Source: Paenibacillus silviterrae
Lineage (GTDB): Bacteria > Bacillota > Bacilli > Paenibacillales > NBRC-103111
DNA: 64,000 nt
NCBI RefSeq assembly: GCF_030167925.1
Contig: NZ_JASKUT010000001.1
Coordinates: 3,224,001 to 3,288,000, forward strand
Direction: 5' to 3'
Shown: piece by piece, positions 35,351-44,905 of the stretch
Position numbering within the stretch: position 1 is the first letter of the stretch
How the letters are laid out: each line of letters opens with the position of its first letter
Position numbers and translations under genes: made by a program
The notes under the pieces: generated by a model
Told to the model about the DNA's origin: nothing
Databases searched by the model: none
Seen by the model: the letters and a program-made list of their open reading frames with translations, nothing else

Positions 35351-36153
35351 TTGCTTAATCCTCCGTAATTAAGATTTTTCCTGAATTCTTCACCGCGGCA
35401 ACAAAATTTTCGAATAAGGAATAATAGTGTTATGCTCTATCGCTATCCCCTCATGTTTTGTAAAGTTGGGGACATTATCCACAATTAGGGAGTTTGGTTT
35501 ATGATATCTCAAAACTTTTAATATGCGGTAAACCAAGTTTCCTGACTTTTCATCTTGTCAACCGTTTTGTTCACCATCCTTTGAAAACGGTTGACAAGAA
35601 CCCCCCACATTTATTTTTCTTATATCCCCATGTTGCTCGATATCAATGTTTCGAGAGTGCAAAAACGCATGTATGTCCTAGGCTACTTAAGGCTAAATTA
35701 AAAGCCATCAAGCCCAGCAAACAAATCTATTAATCTCATATTCTAATTCCCCCGTATCTAAGAAACTCGTTTCTGACCAAATATATTGGGAGTAATTAAA
35801 TTAAGACATAACCTCTCTATAATACGACTATTGTACTACAATGAGAGCTAGATTTGGATATTTTGTTATGAAAAATGAGAATATATGGGATTTGATGTCG
35901 AAAAAAAGAGGTAGTGCACCTTGCACCCCTCTTCAGATTTACTCATTATCAAACACACATCGATAAGTTAAGCGAACTTGCCACATCACGTTTATGAACC
36001 ATCAATATGACCGACTCTATTTTCTTGTGTTCCCACACTCCATATCAATTACAACTTTAACAGTGATGAAGTTTTTGAGTAGCTTATTTCGGCTTTTTTC
36101 ACCGTCATTATTAAACACCATATGCTTCACAAAGTGCCTAAATACAAGGATTT
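35351..36153. other. Gene-free island end with a large inverted repeat
   Basis: No supported gene in about 800 nt. At 35554-35568 and 35584-35598 a perfect 15-bp inverted repeat (CTTGTCAACCGTTTT and its complement) has a 15-nt spacer and no T tract. A terminator on the minus strand lies at 35901-35933. Short open frames are present, but none has a good ribosome site or recognisable product. The stretch is very AT-rich and belongs to the inserted element. Confidence 0.6.
35901..35933 (-). terminator. Element-borne terminator after rlmCD
   Basis: AAGAGG...CCTCTT stem with an inner TGCA pairing and seven Ts on the minus strand, about 220 nt after the rlmCD stop. It would replace the original terminator left at 16755-16782. 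Confidence 0.65.
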
Positions 36154-37584
36154 CTAAGTATCTTGACGTTGTAGTGAAACTACCGTCTCCACATGCACCG
36201 TATGCGGGAACATATCCACCGGCTGCACCTGCACCGTGCGGTAGCCGCCGTCCTCCAACACGCGCAGATCGCGGGCAAGCGTCGACGGATTGCACGAGAC
36301 GTACACGACGCGCTCCGGGCACATCGCGAGGATCGTCTCCAGCAGCGCGTTGTCGCAGCCCTTGCGCGGCGGGTCGACGACGATGACGTCGGGGGCGATG
36401 CCCTTCTCGCGCAACGCGGGGATGACGACCTCCGCCGGGCCGACCTCGAACCGCACGTTGCGGATGTCGTTCAGCAGCGCGTTGCGGCGGGCGTCCTCGA
36501 TGGCCTCCGGCACGATCTCGACGCCGTACACCTCGCCCGCCTTCTGGGCGAGGAACAGCGAGATCGTCCCGATGCCGCAATACGCATCGATGACGGTCTC
36601 TTCCCCGCGCAGCTCGGCGTACTCCAGCGCCTTACGATAAAGCACTTCCGTTTGCACCGGATTCACCTGGTAGAACGACCGCGCCGAGATGGCGAACCTT
36701 ACTTCGCCGATCGTATCATAGATGACCTCCGAGCCCCACAGCACCTTGGTCCGCTCGCCGAAGATCACATTCGTGGCACGTGGATTCACGTTCTGCACAA
36801 TGCTTCGGACACCTGGGATGTCCTCGCGAATCAAACCGACAAGCTCCGCCTTGCGCGGAATGTCCTCACCGTTCGTCACCAGCACGACCATGATCTCGCT
36901 GGTGTTAAACCCGTACCGGGCCACCACATGGCGAAGCAGTCCCTGCTGCGTCTCTTCGTTGTACGGCCGGATGCCGAGCTCCCGCGCAATGCGTTTCACC
37001 GCCGCGACAACGGCGTCGTTGTTCTCATGCTGGATGAGGCAAGCCTCCATGTCGATGATGCGATGGCTGCCCTGCGCGTAGAAGCCGGCAACAAGGCCGC
37101 CCTCCTCGCCAAAGCCGATCGGCACCTGAGCCTTGTTGCGGTAACGCCAAGGCTCGCTCATACCCAGCGTCGGATGCACTACGATGCCAGCCCCCTCACT
37201 CGCACCGCCGCCACCGGCTACCTTCAGCTTCCCGATCCGCTCGAGGTTGTCCACCACCAGCTGCCACTTCCACCGAAGCTGCGCCTCATAGCTCATGTGC
37301 TGCAGCTGGCAGCCGCCGCACTGCTTATAGATCGGGCACGGCGCCCCGATGCGGTCCGGGCTGGCCTCAAGGATCTCAAGCAGCTTGGCGTAGCCATACT
37401 GCTTCTTGACCTTGAGCACCTTGACCCGCACCCGCTCACCCGGCAGCGCTCCCACAATAAAAAGGGTAAAGCCGTTCACCCGGCCTACCCCTTCCCCTTC
37501 ATGCCCGATTCCGATGATATCGGCGATGTACTCTCCATTTTTCTCGACGGGTACCCCGATCATCTCTTTATTCTTCTGTTTCAT
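36154..37584 (-). CDS. rlmCD: 23S rRNA (uracil-5-)-methyltransferase RlmCD
   Basis: 476 residues. An N-terminal TRAM domain (to about residue 65) is followed by the Fe-S cysteine cluster ([17 protein letters not shown]), then the SAM domain ([16 protein letters not shown]) and the catalytic motif [15 protein letters not shown]. The family makes 5-methyluridine in 23S rRNA. The last ~11 codons (after HVE) come from the inserted island: the 28-bp repeat covers MFPHTVHVE and the new tail reads [10 protein letters not shown]. The gene thus stays whole after insertion, as is usual for elements that target gene ends. It overlaps dgkB by a few codons; this pair is also adjacent in B. subtilis. Confidence 0.93.
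   Translation of the reverse strand: MKQKNKEMIGVPVEKNGEYIADIIGIGHEGEGVGRVNGFTLFIVGALPGERVRVKVLKVKKQYGYAKLLEILEASPDRIGAPCPIYKQCGGCQLQHMSYEAQLRWKWQLVVDNLERIGKLKVAGGGGASEGAGIVVHPTLGMSEPWRYRNKAQVPIGFGEEGGLVAGFYAQGSHRIIDMEACLIQHENNDAVVAAVKRIARELGIRPYNEETQQGLLRHVVARYGFNTSEIMVVLVTNGEDIPRKAELVGLIREDIPGVRSIVQNVNPRATNVIFGERTKVLWGSEVIYDTIGEVRFAISARSFYQVNPVQTEVLYRKALEYAELRGEETVIDAYCGIGTISLFLAQKAGEVYGVEIVPEAIEDARRNALLNDIRNVRFEVGPAEVVIPALREKGIAPDVIVVDPPRKGCDNALLETILAMCPERVVYVSCNPSTLARDLRVLEDGGYRTVQVQPVDMFPHTVHVETVVSLQRQDT
36188..36215. repeat. 28-bp direct repeat, right copy (candidate att site)
   Basis: Identical to 16841-16868 in the same orientation; lies within the last codons of rlmCD. Confidence 0.8.
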
Positions 37585-38560
37585 CTTCGTCCACTCCGGA
37601 TTTCGTTTTCCAAGGAAATTTCAACGCCAGGTTCATGCTTTGCTGCTTATAGGTGGATTGCCCCGATTCATCGACAAAAATACGCAAGTGCTGCGGCAAA
37701 TTCGTAAACACGCACGGCAGGGTGCCCCCGAACTCCCCGTCCAGGTTGATCTGCACGTAATCCGGCGACGTTACCTCAATATAGTTGGTCTGCAAATAGA
37801 TGATGTTCGGATCATCCAAATGCTCGCCGCGCAGCGCCAGGGAGACGACGCGGATGAATTCCGCCAAGTTGCACTTTTTCAGGATCAGCACGTCGAACAG
37901 CCCGTCACTGAGCGACGCATCCGGCGCCAAACGCTCAAACCCGCCCACGGAGTTGCTGTTGGAGATCAGGAACAGCATGACCTCCTCATGGAACTCCCGC
38001 TCCGGCGTTCGCAGGAGCAGCTCGATCGGGCGCAGCCGCGGCAGCTTCTCGAGCCCCTTCATATAATAGGCCATCTGGCCGATCATCGTCTTCAGCTTGC
38101 TCGGCACCTCGTAGGTCAATTCCGTAAGCGAGCCCCCGCCGGCAATGTTGATAAAATAGCGCTGATTCATCTTCCCCACATCGATAACCCGCGTATGCTG
38201 CTGCAGGATCACGTCGATCGCGAATTCCCAGCTTCGCGGAATGCCCAGCGCCCGGGCGAAATCGTTCGTCGTCCCGAGCGGCAGAATGCCGAGCGGCGGA
38301 CGGTTCTCCTTCTCGGCCATGCCGTTGATCACTTCATACAGCGTCCCGTCCCCGCCGGCCGCAATGATCAAGTCAAAGCCGCGTTCCACCGCCTCGGCCG
38401 CCGCCAGCGTCGCATCACCTTCCCCTATGGTCGCATGCGTGCTCGTCTCAATGCCGCCCCGCTCCAGCCGCTGGAGAATATCCGGCAGCCGCTTCTTAAT
38501 CTCCTCTCTGCCGGAGGAGGGGTTATAAATCAGTCTTGCCCGCTTCACTCTTACCGCCAT
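37568..38560 (-). CDS. dgkB: Diacylglycerol/lipid kinase (DgkB type)
   Basis: About 330 residues from the ATG at 38560 (GAGG 6 nt upstream). The catalytic-domain signatures [35 protein letters not shown] and [19 protein letters not shown] are those of the DAGK_cat family, and [28 protein letters not shown] closes the second domain. DgkB returns diacylglycerol to phosphatidic acid so that it can re-enter phospholipid and lipoteichoic-acid metabolism. It overlaps the rlmCD start and follows the chelatase gene. Confidence 0.93.
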   Translation of the reverse strand: MAVRVKRARLIYNPSSGREEIKKRLPDILQRLERGGIETSTHATIGEGDATLAAAEAVERGFDLIIAAGGDGTLYEVINGMAEKENRPPLGILPLGTTNDFARALGIPRSWEFAIDVILQQHTRVIDVGKMNQRYFINIAGGGSLTELTYEVPSKLKTMIGQMAYYMKGLEKLPRLRPIELLLRTPEREFHEEVMLFLISNSNSVGGFERLAPDASLSDGLFDVLILKKCNLAEFIRVVSLALRGEHLDDPNIIYLQTNYIEVTSPDYVQINLDGEFGGTLPCVFTNLPQHLRIFVDESGQSTYKQQSMNLALKFPWKTKSGVDEDETEE

Positions 38561-38568
38561 CTTCGTCC

Positions 38569-39342
38569 TCACCCGTTCACTAGTATCGGCGCCGCCTGCT
38601 GCTCGATCCACCGCGAAATGCCCTCATGCGGCAGCAAAGCCCGTCCGTTATATCGATAATCATATCCGGCTAACCGCTCCGGTATGACTTGCTTTGTAAA
38701 ATATCCTTCGCTTAGAAAAAGCGGAGCCACAATCACCGAATAGTCCTTCGGATCGTACCGCTTCCGCCACAGCTTCATGCGAACCTGGATTTGATCGGGC
38801 AGCAGCATTGCCGTCTGCGCATCCGCGTACCCGCCCAGCGCCTGCAAGCGCTTAGCCAATTGCTCCATTCCTTGCCGCCAGAGGGCGTGAAAGCCCCGCT
38901 CCACACTGCCGTGAGCCACTAAGAGCAGGAGCTCCTTAGAAGGTTCAACGGATAACGGCTTGATTTTTTCATGCAAAATCCCGGCAATAACCGGATCGTC
39001 ATCGATCGGCGATCTCATATGAATGCGCGCCCGAATCCGGAACGGCGACATATCCGTCGGCAGCAGCGGCTCCGGCTTCACGCCGAGTGCGTAGCTGATC
39101 TCATCGATGTGCGTGCTTCCCGAAGACACGAATAAGGGCACCACGATGATGTCCGTGACCCCAAGTTCCTCCAGATAGGTAATTCCGTCCTGGATCAATC
39201 GCCCTTCCACCAGCTCCAGGTACGAGGAAAACACCGGCACGTCAGCAGGCAGCCTTGCTCCCGCAACCGCCTCATCCACGAGCCTGACCCACGCTTCGCT
39301 GCGCGAGCCGTGACTTATGACTAATATACCGTGTTTTGCCAT
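38569..39342 (-). CDS. Sirohydrochlorin chelatase-like protein (CbiX/SirB family)
   Basis: 257 residues: two tandem CbiX-like halves, each with the active-site His region (GILVISHGSRSEAW; LLLVAHGSVERG) and the second metal-binding segment (VPLFVSSGSTHIDEIS; APLFLSEGYFTKQVIP). The family inserts cobalt, nickel or iron into sirohydrochlorin on the way to cobalamin or sirohaem. No other tetrapyrrole gene is nearby, so the metal is not assignable. It has a GGAGG site 8 nt before the ATG. Confidence 0.85.
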   Translation of the reverse strand: MAKHGILVISHGSRSEAWVRLVDEAVAGARLPADVPVFSSYLELVEGRLIQDGITYLEELGVTDIIVVPLFVSSGSTHIDEISYALGVKPEPLLPTDMSPFRIRARIHMRSPIDDDPVIAGILHEKIKPLSVEPSKELLLLVAHGSVERGFHALWRQGMEQLAKRLQALGGYADAQTAMLLPDQIQVRMKLWRKRYDPKDYSVIVAPLFLSEGYFTKQVIPERLAGYDYRYNGRALLPHEGISRWIEQQAAPILVNG

Positions 39343-39383
39343 GTGTTATCCCTCCTGCAAGCCCAGCTTATGGAACCGGAACA

Positions 39384-39419
39384 CGAAAAATCCCGCTCAC
39401 CCCTAGGCGAGAAGGATTT
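39384..39419 (-). terminator. Terminator after yerC
   Basis: AAATCC..CTCGCC pairs with GGTGAG..GGATTT on the minus strand and runs into TTTTTCG. Confidence 0.75.
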
Positions 39420-39437
39420 GGGCGGACTGTCTATTCG

Positions 39438-39728
39438 TTAGCGTCCGAGGCGCTCGAGGGTCATTTTGTACCCGTCGTTGCCGTAGTTCAGACACCGCTT
39501 CACGCGGGAGATCGTCGCCGTGCTGGCGCCGGTTTCCGCCTCGATCTGGTTGTACGTATTGCCCTTGCGAAGCATCCTCGCCACCTCAAGCCGCTGCGAC
39601 AGCGACTGAATCTCGTTCACCGTGCACAGATCGTCAAAAAACACATAACATTCTTCAATATCCTTAAGTGTGAGGATCGCCTCGAACAGCTGGTCAATCG
39701 CTTTATCGTTAAGCTTCTTTAATTGCAT
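39438..39728 (-). CDS. yerC: YerC/TrpR-like DNA-binding protein
   Basis: About 96 residues from the ATG at 39728 (MQLKKLNDKAIDQLFEAIL), which agrees with B. subtilis YerC; ten further codons upstream are open. The TrpR-like helix-turn-helix is clear: LSQRLEVARMLRKGNTYNQIEAETGASTATISRVKRCLNYG. The role of YerC is not established; it is a compact all-helical DNA binder like the Trp repressor. Confidence 0.92.
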   Translation of the reverse strand: MQLKKLNDKAIDQLFEAILTLKDIEECYVFFDDLCTVNEIQSLSQRLEVARMLRKGNTYNQIEAETGASTATISRVKRCLNYGNDGYKMTLERLGR

Positions 39729-39758
39729 GGTTTCGTTCAACCCCTTGATGGTCATCAT

Positions 39759-40058
39759 TACTTCTGCGATAGGGTAGGGATTACCGTTTCCGCCTGATCC
39801 GCCGTCGCTTTTCTATGGTAAGACTCTGTTAAGAGTGTATTCGACATCTGGGGATGAATTCCTCCCTTTAGATTAGCGAAACGTTACTATTTTTATGCGG
39901 TAATGGGGTAAAATCTCCGAATTTCCGGAAAACCGTGACAGGAGTCCAATCCAACCATTCGCCTATCTCATACAGTATACTAGGAATTCGTCTATAGTCA
40001 AAAGCCCGCAGGGCAGACAGCCTTGCAACAAATCTATGTATAAAAGGACTGTGAAGCT
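39759..40058. other. Intergenic region between divergent genes
   Basis: About 300 nt between yerC (minus) and the Gly/Arg-rich gene (plus). It must contain both promoters; no strong -35/-10 pair, riboswitch or repeat stands out. Confidence 0.5.
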
Positions 40059-40547
40059 ATGAGTTATCAAAAACCGATCATCGGTAACCAAGGCAAGGAT
40101 GTGCATACACGCAGTTTTGCCTCCGGGAATCCGTATGGGGATTATCCGGGGCTTGGAGGAGCGCAGTTTCCCGCTCCTTATTCAGGAGGCATGGAAGGAG
40201 GAGCCGGCGGGGGCGGAGGACTCGGCGGGGCGCTGGGCAATTTGCTCGGCGGCGGGTCCGGGGGCGGCAGCGGCCTCAATATAAACCAGATTAAGCAATT
40301 TGTCGATAAAATGGGCGGCATTGAGGGCATCATGACCCGCATGCAGCAGGCGCAGAAGATGATCTCGATGTTCCAGCAGATGGCGCCGATGGCGAAGCTG
40401 CTCTTCGGCTCGATCGCCAAGGGGGGCAGCGTGAAATCGGAGTCTACCGACTACGACTTGGACGGTCTGGCGCCGACCGGCCGGCGGCGCCGCAGACGGA
40501 AGCGCCGCGGAACCGGTCCGGTGCGGGGACGCCGGCGCAGACGGTAA
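40059..40547 (+). CDS. Gly-rich/Arg-rich small protein, unknown function
   Basis: 162 residues. Residues 1-45 are low-complexity with Tyr, Pro and Gly; 46-75 are almost all Gly, Leu and Ser. Then comes an amphipathic stretch (LNINQIKQFVDKMGGIEGIM, then AQKMISMFQQMAPMAKLLF). The last 25 residues contain two Arg/Lys runs. The middle resembles the YqfQ/VrrA-type helix of spore-former proteins; the basic tail suggests binding to nucleic acid or another polyanion. Ribosome site AAGGA is 10 nt before the ATG. A terminator follows. Confidence 0.75.
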   Translation: MSYQKPIIGNQGKDVHTRSFASGNPYGDYPGLGGAQFPAPYSGGMEGGAGGGGGLGGALGNLLGGGSGGGSGLNINQIKQFVDKMGGIEGIMTRMQQAQKMISMFQQMAPMAKLLFGSIAKGGSVKSESTDYDLDGLAPTGRRRRRRKRRGTGPVRGRRRRR

Positions 40548-40629
40548 GCTTTATAAGGGCTATCGCATGCTATATGCGCTAGGATGCTAAGCCGGATGAA
40601 GAGGGCAGATTGTGGAAAGAAATAAGGGA

Positions 40630-40664
40630 AGGAGCATGGGAGCAGGTACCCGTGCTTCTTTTTT
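40630..40664 (+). terminator. Terminator after the Gly/Arg-rich gene
   Basis: GGAGCATGGG / CCCGTGCTTC stem (with G-U pairs) followed by six Ts on the plus strand. Confidence 0.85.
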
Positions 40665-40740
40665 GTTAGCAGCTTATGTATAATAAAATTACACCCCGAC
40701 TCTCAACAAACCATCCACTGCAAAGGAGTGTTTACATACT

Positions 40741-41748
40741 ATGCTGTTTACCCCTTATACGATCAAGCAAGTAACCTTCAAAAACCGCATCGTGATGTCC
40801 CCGATGTGCATGTACTCCTGCCACGACGAATCGGGCAAGGTGAACCACTGGCACAAGGTGCATTACCCTACCCGCGCGGTCGGAGGCGTCGGCCTCCTTA
40901 TCGTGGAGGCGACGGCGGTAACCCCGCAGGGACGCATCTCGCCGCAGGACCTCGGCATCTGGAGCGATGAGCACATCGCCGGGCTGAAGGAGCTCACGGA
41001 GCTCGTCCACGAGCAAGGCGCGCACATCGGCATCCAGCTCGCCCATGCCGGGCGTAAGGCGATGATCGACGGCCCGATCATTGCGCCATCCGCGATCGCG
41101 TTCAACGAACAGTCGAAAACGCCGGAGTCCATGAGCGAGCAGCAGATCCGCGAAACGATCGACGCCTTCGTGCAGGGAGCGCGGCGCGCCAAGGAAGCCG
41201 GCTTCGACGTCATCGAGATCCACGGAGCGCACGGCTACCTGATCAACGAATTCCTGTCGCCGCTCGCCAACAAGCGCGACGATGCCTATGGCGGTGACCG
41301 CGACCGGCGGTACCGCTTCCTGCAGGACGTCATCAACGGTGTGCGAACCGTCTGGGACGGCCCGCTCTTCGTCCGCGTATCGGCCCACGAGTACGATCCG
41401 GCCGGGAACACGCCGGAGGATTACGTGTACTACGCCGCGCGCATGAAGGAGCAGGGCGTCGACCTTATCGACGTCAGCTCCGGCGCGGTCGTACCTGCGG
41501 CACCTGCAGCGTATCCCGGCTACCAGGTGCCCTTCTCGGAAGCCATCCGCCGCGGTGCGGAGATCGCCACCGGGGCGGTCGGCCTGATCACCTCGCCGCA
41601 GCAGGCGGAGGAGATCCTGCAGAACGGCCGCGCCGATCTCGTGCTGCTCGGCCGCGAGCTGCTGCGCGACCCGTACTGGCCGCGAACCGCTGCACAAGCT
41701 CTTGGCGTGCAGCTAACCGCGCCCAAGCAGTACCAGCGCGGCTGGTAA
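40741..41748 (+). CDS. namA: NADPH dehydrogenase NamA (YqjM, old yellow enzyme family)
   Basis: 335 residues against 338 for YqjM. The FMN-binding start [15 protein letters not shown] includes the family cysteine; [37 protein letters not shown] and [10 protein letters not shown] follow, with [13 protein letters not shown] and [13 protein letters not shown] closing the barrel. The enzyme reduces activated C=C bonds of enones and nitro compounds using NADPH and is linked to electrophile stress. AAGGAG lies 10-15 nt before the ATG. Confidence 0.95.
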   Translation: MLFTPYTIKQVTFKNRIVMSPMCMYSCHDESGKVNHWHKVHYPTRAVGGVGLLIVEATAVTPQGRISPQDLGIWSDEHIAGLKELTELVHEQGAHIGIQLAHAGRKAMIDGPIIAPSAIAFNEQSKTPESMSEQQIRETIDAFVQGARRAKEAGFDVIEIHGAHGYLINEFLSPLANKRDDAYGGDRDRRYRFLQDVINGVRTVWDGPLFVRVSAHEYDPAGNTPEDYVYYAARMKEQGVDLIDVSSGAVVPAAPAAYPGYQVPFSEAIRRGAEIATGAVGLITSPQQAEEILQNGRADLVLLGRELLRDPYWPRTAAQALGVQLTAPKQYQRGW

Positions 41749-41751
41749 CAG

Positions 41752-41801
41752 AAAAAGAAGGCTATTCCGCCCGCACCACTTATGGATCAGCGGGGGAATA
41801 G
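41752..41801. terminator. Bidirectional terminator between namA and the ThuA-like gene
   Basis: 14-bp perfect stem (AAGAAGGCTATTCC and complement, 41755-41768 with 41785-41798) with T tracts on both strands; it serves the two convergent genes. Confidence 0.9.
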
Positions 41802-41821
41802 CCTTCTTTTTTAACCATAAT

Positions 41822-42550
41822 TTACTTCGCTTTGATTTCTTCCAGCGGCTTATGATTGCCGTACTTCGGATATTCGCGCGTCGTCGGAGCGGCCCAATGG
41901 ACGCCGTTGCGGATGACCGTACGGATCTGCTCATTGTAATATGTCGGGTACGTCTCGTGGCCCGGACGGAAGTAGAAGATTTTGCCCGATCCGCGATGGA
42001 ATGTGCAGCCGCTGCGGAACACTTCGCCGCCTTCAAACCAGCTCACGAAGATCAGCTCATCCGGCGCCGGAATATCGAAATGCTCGCCGTACATTTCTTC
42101 CTGAGGAAGCTCGATGTACTCGCCGATGCCTTCCGCAATCGGATGTCCCGGAGCTACAACCCAGAGACGTTCCTTTTCGTCGGCTTCGCGCCATTTGAGG
42201 TCACACGTTGTGCCCATCAGCTTCTTGAACACCTTCGAGAAATGACCCGAGTGGAGCACGACAAGTCCCATGCCCTTCAGCACGCGCTGGTGCACACGGT
42301 TCACGATCTCATCCTGCACCTCGCCATGCGCCTTGTGCCCCCACCATACGAGCACATCCGTATTGTCCAAACGCTCCTGGCTCAGCCCATGCTCCGGATC
42401 GTCCAGTGTAGCGTAGCTTACTTCCACCTCGGTGCCTAATCCTTCTCCGATCGCGGTATGAATCCCGTCAGGGTATACCGAACGGACCTTTTCGTTTTCT
42501 TTTTCATGGCGGAATTCGTTCCACACAACAACTCGCAGCTTCTGGCTCAT
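41822..42550 (-). CDS. ThuA-like domain protein
   Basis: 242 residues. [16 protein letters not shown], then [44 protein letters not shown] and the late [31 protein letters not shown] match the ThuA family (class I glutamine amidotransferase-like fold), linked in rhizobia to trehalose and other disaccharide use. The usual catalytic Cys of amidotransferases is absent at the expected place, as in most ThuA proteins. It is divergent from the AraC regulator at 42754, its probable controller. Confidence 0.88.
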   Translation of the reverse strand: MSQKLRVVVWNEFRHEKENEKVRSVYPDGIHTAIGEGLGTEVEVSYATLDDPEHGLSQERLDNTDVLVWWGHKAHGEVQDEIVNRVHQRVLKGMGLVVLHSGHFSKVFKKLMGTTCDLKWREADEKERLWVVAPGHPIAEGIGEYIELPQEEMYGEHFDIPAPDELIFVSWFEGGEVFRSGCTFHRGSGKIFYFRPGHETYPTYYNEQIRTVIRNGVHWAAPTTREYPKYGNHKPLEEIKAK

Positions 42551-42753
42551 TGCGCAGTCAACCTCCCATAGTGGTTTCTTATGTACCTTGAGTATAGTCT
42601 TCGGACAGGCAAAAAGATATTCTCGATCTTGTTTGATCTATATCCAAAACTGTCTTCCCCCTGGCAATCATGGTATACTTAGTGGTGTTAATCTTTCATA
42701 ACGTTATGCAATCCTGTTGTATCCAACCTTTTACAATCCGAGGTGCTGCCGCC

Positions 42754-43674
42754 GTGCCTGCTGTAGTCGAGACCGGTCCCGATATCGTCAACGAAGAGGT
42801 AATTTATCAGAATCCGCTGCTTTTTCTCAAAATATGGCAAATCCACGAGTCCAGACCGCACCACGGTAAGCCGGGTGGCTTCTGGCGCTGGCATTATCAT
42901 AAACAGGTGGAATTCCTTGTGATCGTCGAGGGGGAGCTCGGGATCCAAACCAAGCATGAGTACCATGTGCTGGGACCCGGCGATGTTTACCTGCTCGGCT
43001 CCTCTCAGCTGCACCGCACGCATAAGCAGCATCCGGGCGAGCTCCGCTATGTGGTGTTCCAGGTGGATTTGGCGCAGCATTTTGACCAGAGCACGATGCC
43101 GTACCTGCACTGCTTCTCTGAGCTGACGCGGCCGCTTGGGGTGATGAACTATATTTTCCAGGAGCATCCCGAGGCCCGCAAGGAAGCTTACTTGCATATT
43201 ATGGACATTTTCGAGGAATCGCAATCAGGACGGCGCGGCTACGAGATGGCGATCAGCGCTTCGATCAAACGGCTGCTTCTGCTTCTCTTGAGATACGACT
43301 CTCGCGGCCTTCTGCAGGGAACCGAGAGTGAGGAGCTTATGCGCATCCGGCCGGCGCTCGATTATGTGGATCAACATTTGGCGGAGAAGATTGCCGTCGA
43401 GGACGTCTGCAGTGTGCTGAATTTGAGCTATCATTATTTTATCAAGTATTTCAAAAAGGTCATGGGCCTCTCGTTCGTCGACTACGTCAACTACAAACGG
43501 ATCAAGAAGGCGGAGCGGCTGCTGCTGACGCGGGATCTCAGCATTATGGAGGTCGGCTGCGAGGCGGGCATTCCGAATATGGCCCAGTTTTATAAAATGT
43601 TCAAGCGGTTCAATCGATGCTCGCCGAAGGAATTCAAGCAGCGCATGCGCGGCGAGGCGAAGGCGCCGGAATAA
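42754..43674 (+). CDS. AraC-family regulator with cupin sensor domain
   Basis: About 306 residues from a GTG at 42754, chosen because GAGGTG lies 8 nt before it; the open frame extends 28 codons further but lacks such a site. The cupin half (FWRWHYHKQVEFLVIVEGELGIQ, HVLGPGDVYLLGSSQLHRTHK) would bind a sugar. The C-terminal AraC domain (VEDVCSVLNLSYHYFIKYFKKVMGLSFVDYVNYKRIKKAERLLL and IPNMAQFYKMFKRFNRCSPKEFK) binds DNA. It likely controls the ThuA-like gene and/or the GH88 gene that converges on it. Confidence 0.9.
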   Translation: MPAVVETGPDIVNEEVIYQNPLLFLKIWQIHESRPHHGKPGGFWRWHYHKQVEFLVIVEGELGIQTKHEYHVLGPGDVYLLGSSQLHRTHKQHPGELRYVVFQVDLAQHFDQSTMPYLHCFSELTRPLGVMNYIFQEHPEARKEAYLHIMDIFEESQSGRRGYEMAISASIKRLLLLLLRYDSRGLLQGTESEELMRIRPALDYVDQHLAEKIAVEDVCSVLNLSYHYFIKYFKKVMGLSFVDYVNYKRIKKAERLLLTRDLSIMEVGCEAGIPNMAQFYKMFKRFNRCSPKEFKQRMRGEAKAPE

Positions 43675-43677
43675 AGA

Positions 43678-43711
43678 AAGCCGCAGGTTCTCCAGATGAG
43701 GCCTGCGGCTT
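43678..43711. terminator. Bidirectional terminator between the AraC and GH88 genes
   Basis: AAGCCGCAGG / CCTGCGGCTT, a 10-bp perfect stem in the 48-nt gap between convergent genes. The T tract is weak on both sides. Confidence 0.75.
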
Positions 43712-43721
43712 GTTCGTATGT

Positions 43722-44873
43722 TTAGAAAATCCGATGCTTCCAGCCCAGCAGTTTGGCGAGCGCTTCGACGTAGTAGTAGTCCCCATAGATCAGGGAGACG
43801 TCGATGTTCTGGCCTGCAGGCAGGTTGCCCGTGCCGGCCACAAGAATCGCCTCGTGCTCCGGCTGATCCCACGTGGCGTAATGCTTCGTGAGCGAGAGCA
43901 GGATGCGGTCGGCGGCGCGGCGGTACAGCGAGCCCTCGACGCCCGGCAGCGCAGCGGCCAGCTCGAGCAGGCCCGAGGCGGCGCAGGAAGCCGCCGAGGT
44001 GTCGCGCGGCAGGCCGGTGAGGTCGTCCGCCGCGCGGAAGTCCCAGTGCGCGACGTAGTCGTCCGGCAGGCACGCGAGGAAATAATGCGCGACGCGCTGA
44101 GCCGCGTGCAAGTATTTCACGTCACCGGTATACCGGTACGTGTTGGCCATGCCGTGGAGCGCCCAGGCTTGCCCGCGGCTCCACGAGGAGTTCGGCCCGG
44201 CGCCCTGTCCGCCGAGCGGTTCGACCAGCTCGCCCGTCTTCGGGTCGAAGCTGAGAATGTGGTTCACCGAGCCGTCCTCTCGGATGAACTTGGTGATGAC
44301 CGTGTCGGCGTGGGCCCTTGCGATCTGCTCGAAGCGCGGATCGCCGATCTCCGCCGCCGCCCAGAACAGGATCGACAGGTTCATCGAGGAATCGACGATG
44401 GCCCAGCCGATCTTCTCCTGGTTCCACGCCCGCAGGAACTGACCCGCCAGGTTGAAGCGGCCTGCCAGGAAATTAGCCGCTTGAAGTCCGCGTCTTCTGG
44501 CGTCCTTGTCGCCGGTCAGCATATATTTGATTACGGCCGTAGGCGAGAATTGGAATCCAACATCGTGGTGGAAGTTGTTGTCCTCAATCATTTTGCGCTC
44601 GAAGCGCTCATCCCAGCCCCACGCGGCTTCCTTGTAATGCTCCTTGCCCGTTTGCTCGTGCAGGATCCACAGGATCCCCGGCCAGAACCCGGAGGTCCAC
44701 CAGTCGTGCCGCATATCGTCATAGATCCCGTCCGCTTTGGCGACATGCGGCGATTTGCCCCCAAGCTGTCCGATCATGCGGTCGACCTTGGTTTGTAGCG
44801 CCTCCCATACGTCCGGAAGAGCCTCCTGCATCGTAACGGCGTTCTGCCATTTGCTTGAATCGATTGTGCTCAT
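43722..44873 (-). CDS. GH88-family unsaturated glucuronyl hydrolase
   Basis: About 383 residues from the ATG at 44873, close to the 377 of Bacillus unsaturated glucuronyl hydrolase; a 50-codon upstream extension is probably not translated. The alpha-barrel motifs are visible: RHDWWTSGFWPGILWILHE, then WAIVDSSMNLSILFWAA (catalytic-type Asp), NSSWSRGQAWALHGMANTYRYTG and DTSAASCAASGLLELAAAL. The family removes unsaturated uronic acids left by polysaccharide lyases. With the GH2 gene upstream it probably finishes the breakdown of a uronic-acid-containing glycan. Confidence 0.92.
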   Translation of the reverse strand: MSTIDSSKWQNAVTMQEALPDVWEALQTKVDRMIGQLGGKSPHVAKADGIYDDMRHDWWTSGFWPGILWILHEQTGKEHYKEAAWGWDERFERKMIEDNNFHHDVGFQFSPTAVIKYMLTGDKDARRRGLQAANFLAGRFNLAGQFLRAWNQEKIGWAIVDSSMNLSILFWAAAEIGDPRFEQIARAHADTVITKFIREDGSVNHILSFDPKTGELVEPLGGQGAGPNSSWSRGQAWALHGMANTYRYTGDVKYLHAAQRVAHYFLACLPDDYVAHWDFRAADDLTGLPRDTSAASCAASGLLELAAALPGVEGSLYRRAADRILLSLTKHYATWDQPEHEAILVAGTGNLPAGQNIDVSLIYGDYYYVEALAKLLGWKHRIF

Positions 44874-44905
44874 TCGTGTCCATCTCCCCTGTATTTGGTA
44901 ATAAA

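Larger units (their letters stand above)
16841..36215. mobile_element. Integrated mobilizable island in the 3' end of rlmCD (about 19.3 kb)
   Basis: Bounded by a 28-bp perfect direct repeat. It is clearly more AT-rich than the DNA from 36.2 kb onward. Contents: a large serine recombinase, a rolling-circle Rep with its nick site, an FtsK-like ATPase, small accessory genes, a zeta-like toxin module, a large SF1 helicase, and a type I restriction-modification operon. The 3' end of rlmCD (rumA) is a known integration site for Gram-positive integrative elements. The Rep, FtsK and recombinase set matches integrative mobilizable elements. That the recombinase gene lies in the middle, not at an end, leaves room for a composite of two insertions. 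Confidence 0.75.

Noticed and set aside
36193-37707. Long open frames opposite rlmCD, namA, GH88 and hsd genes
   Set aside because: They are antisense shadows produced by GC-rich codon use of the real genes; no ribosome sites or known domains.
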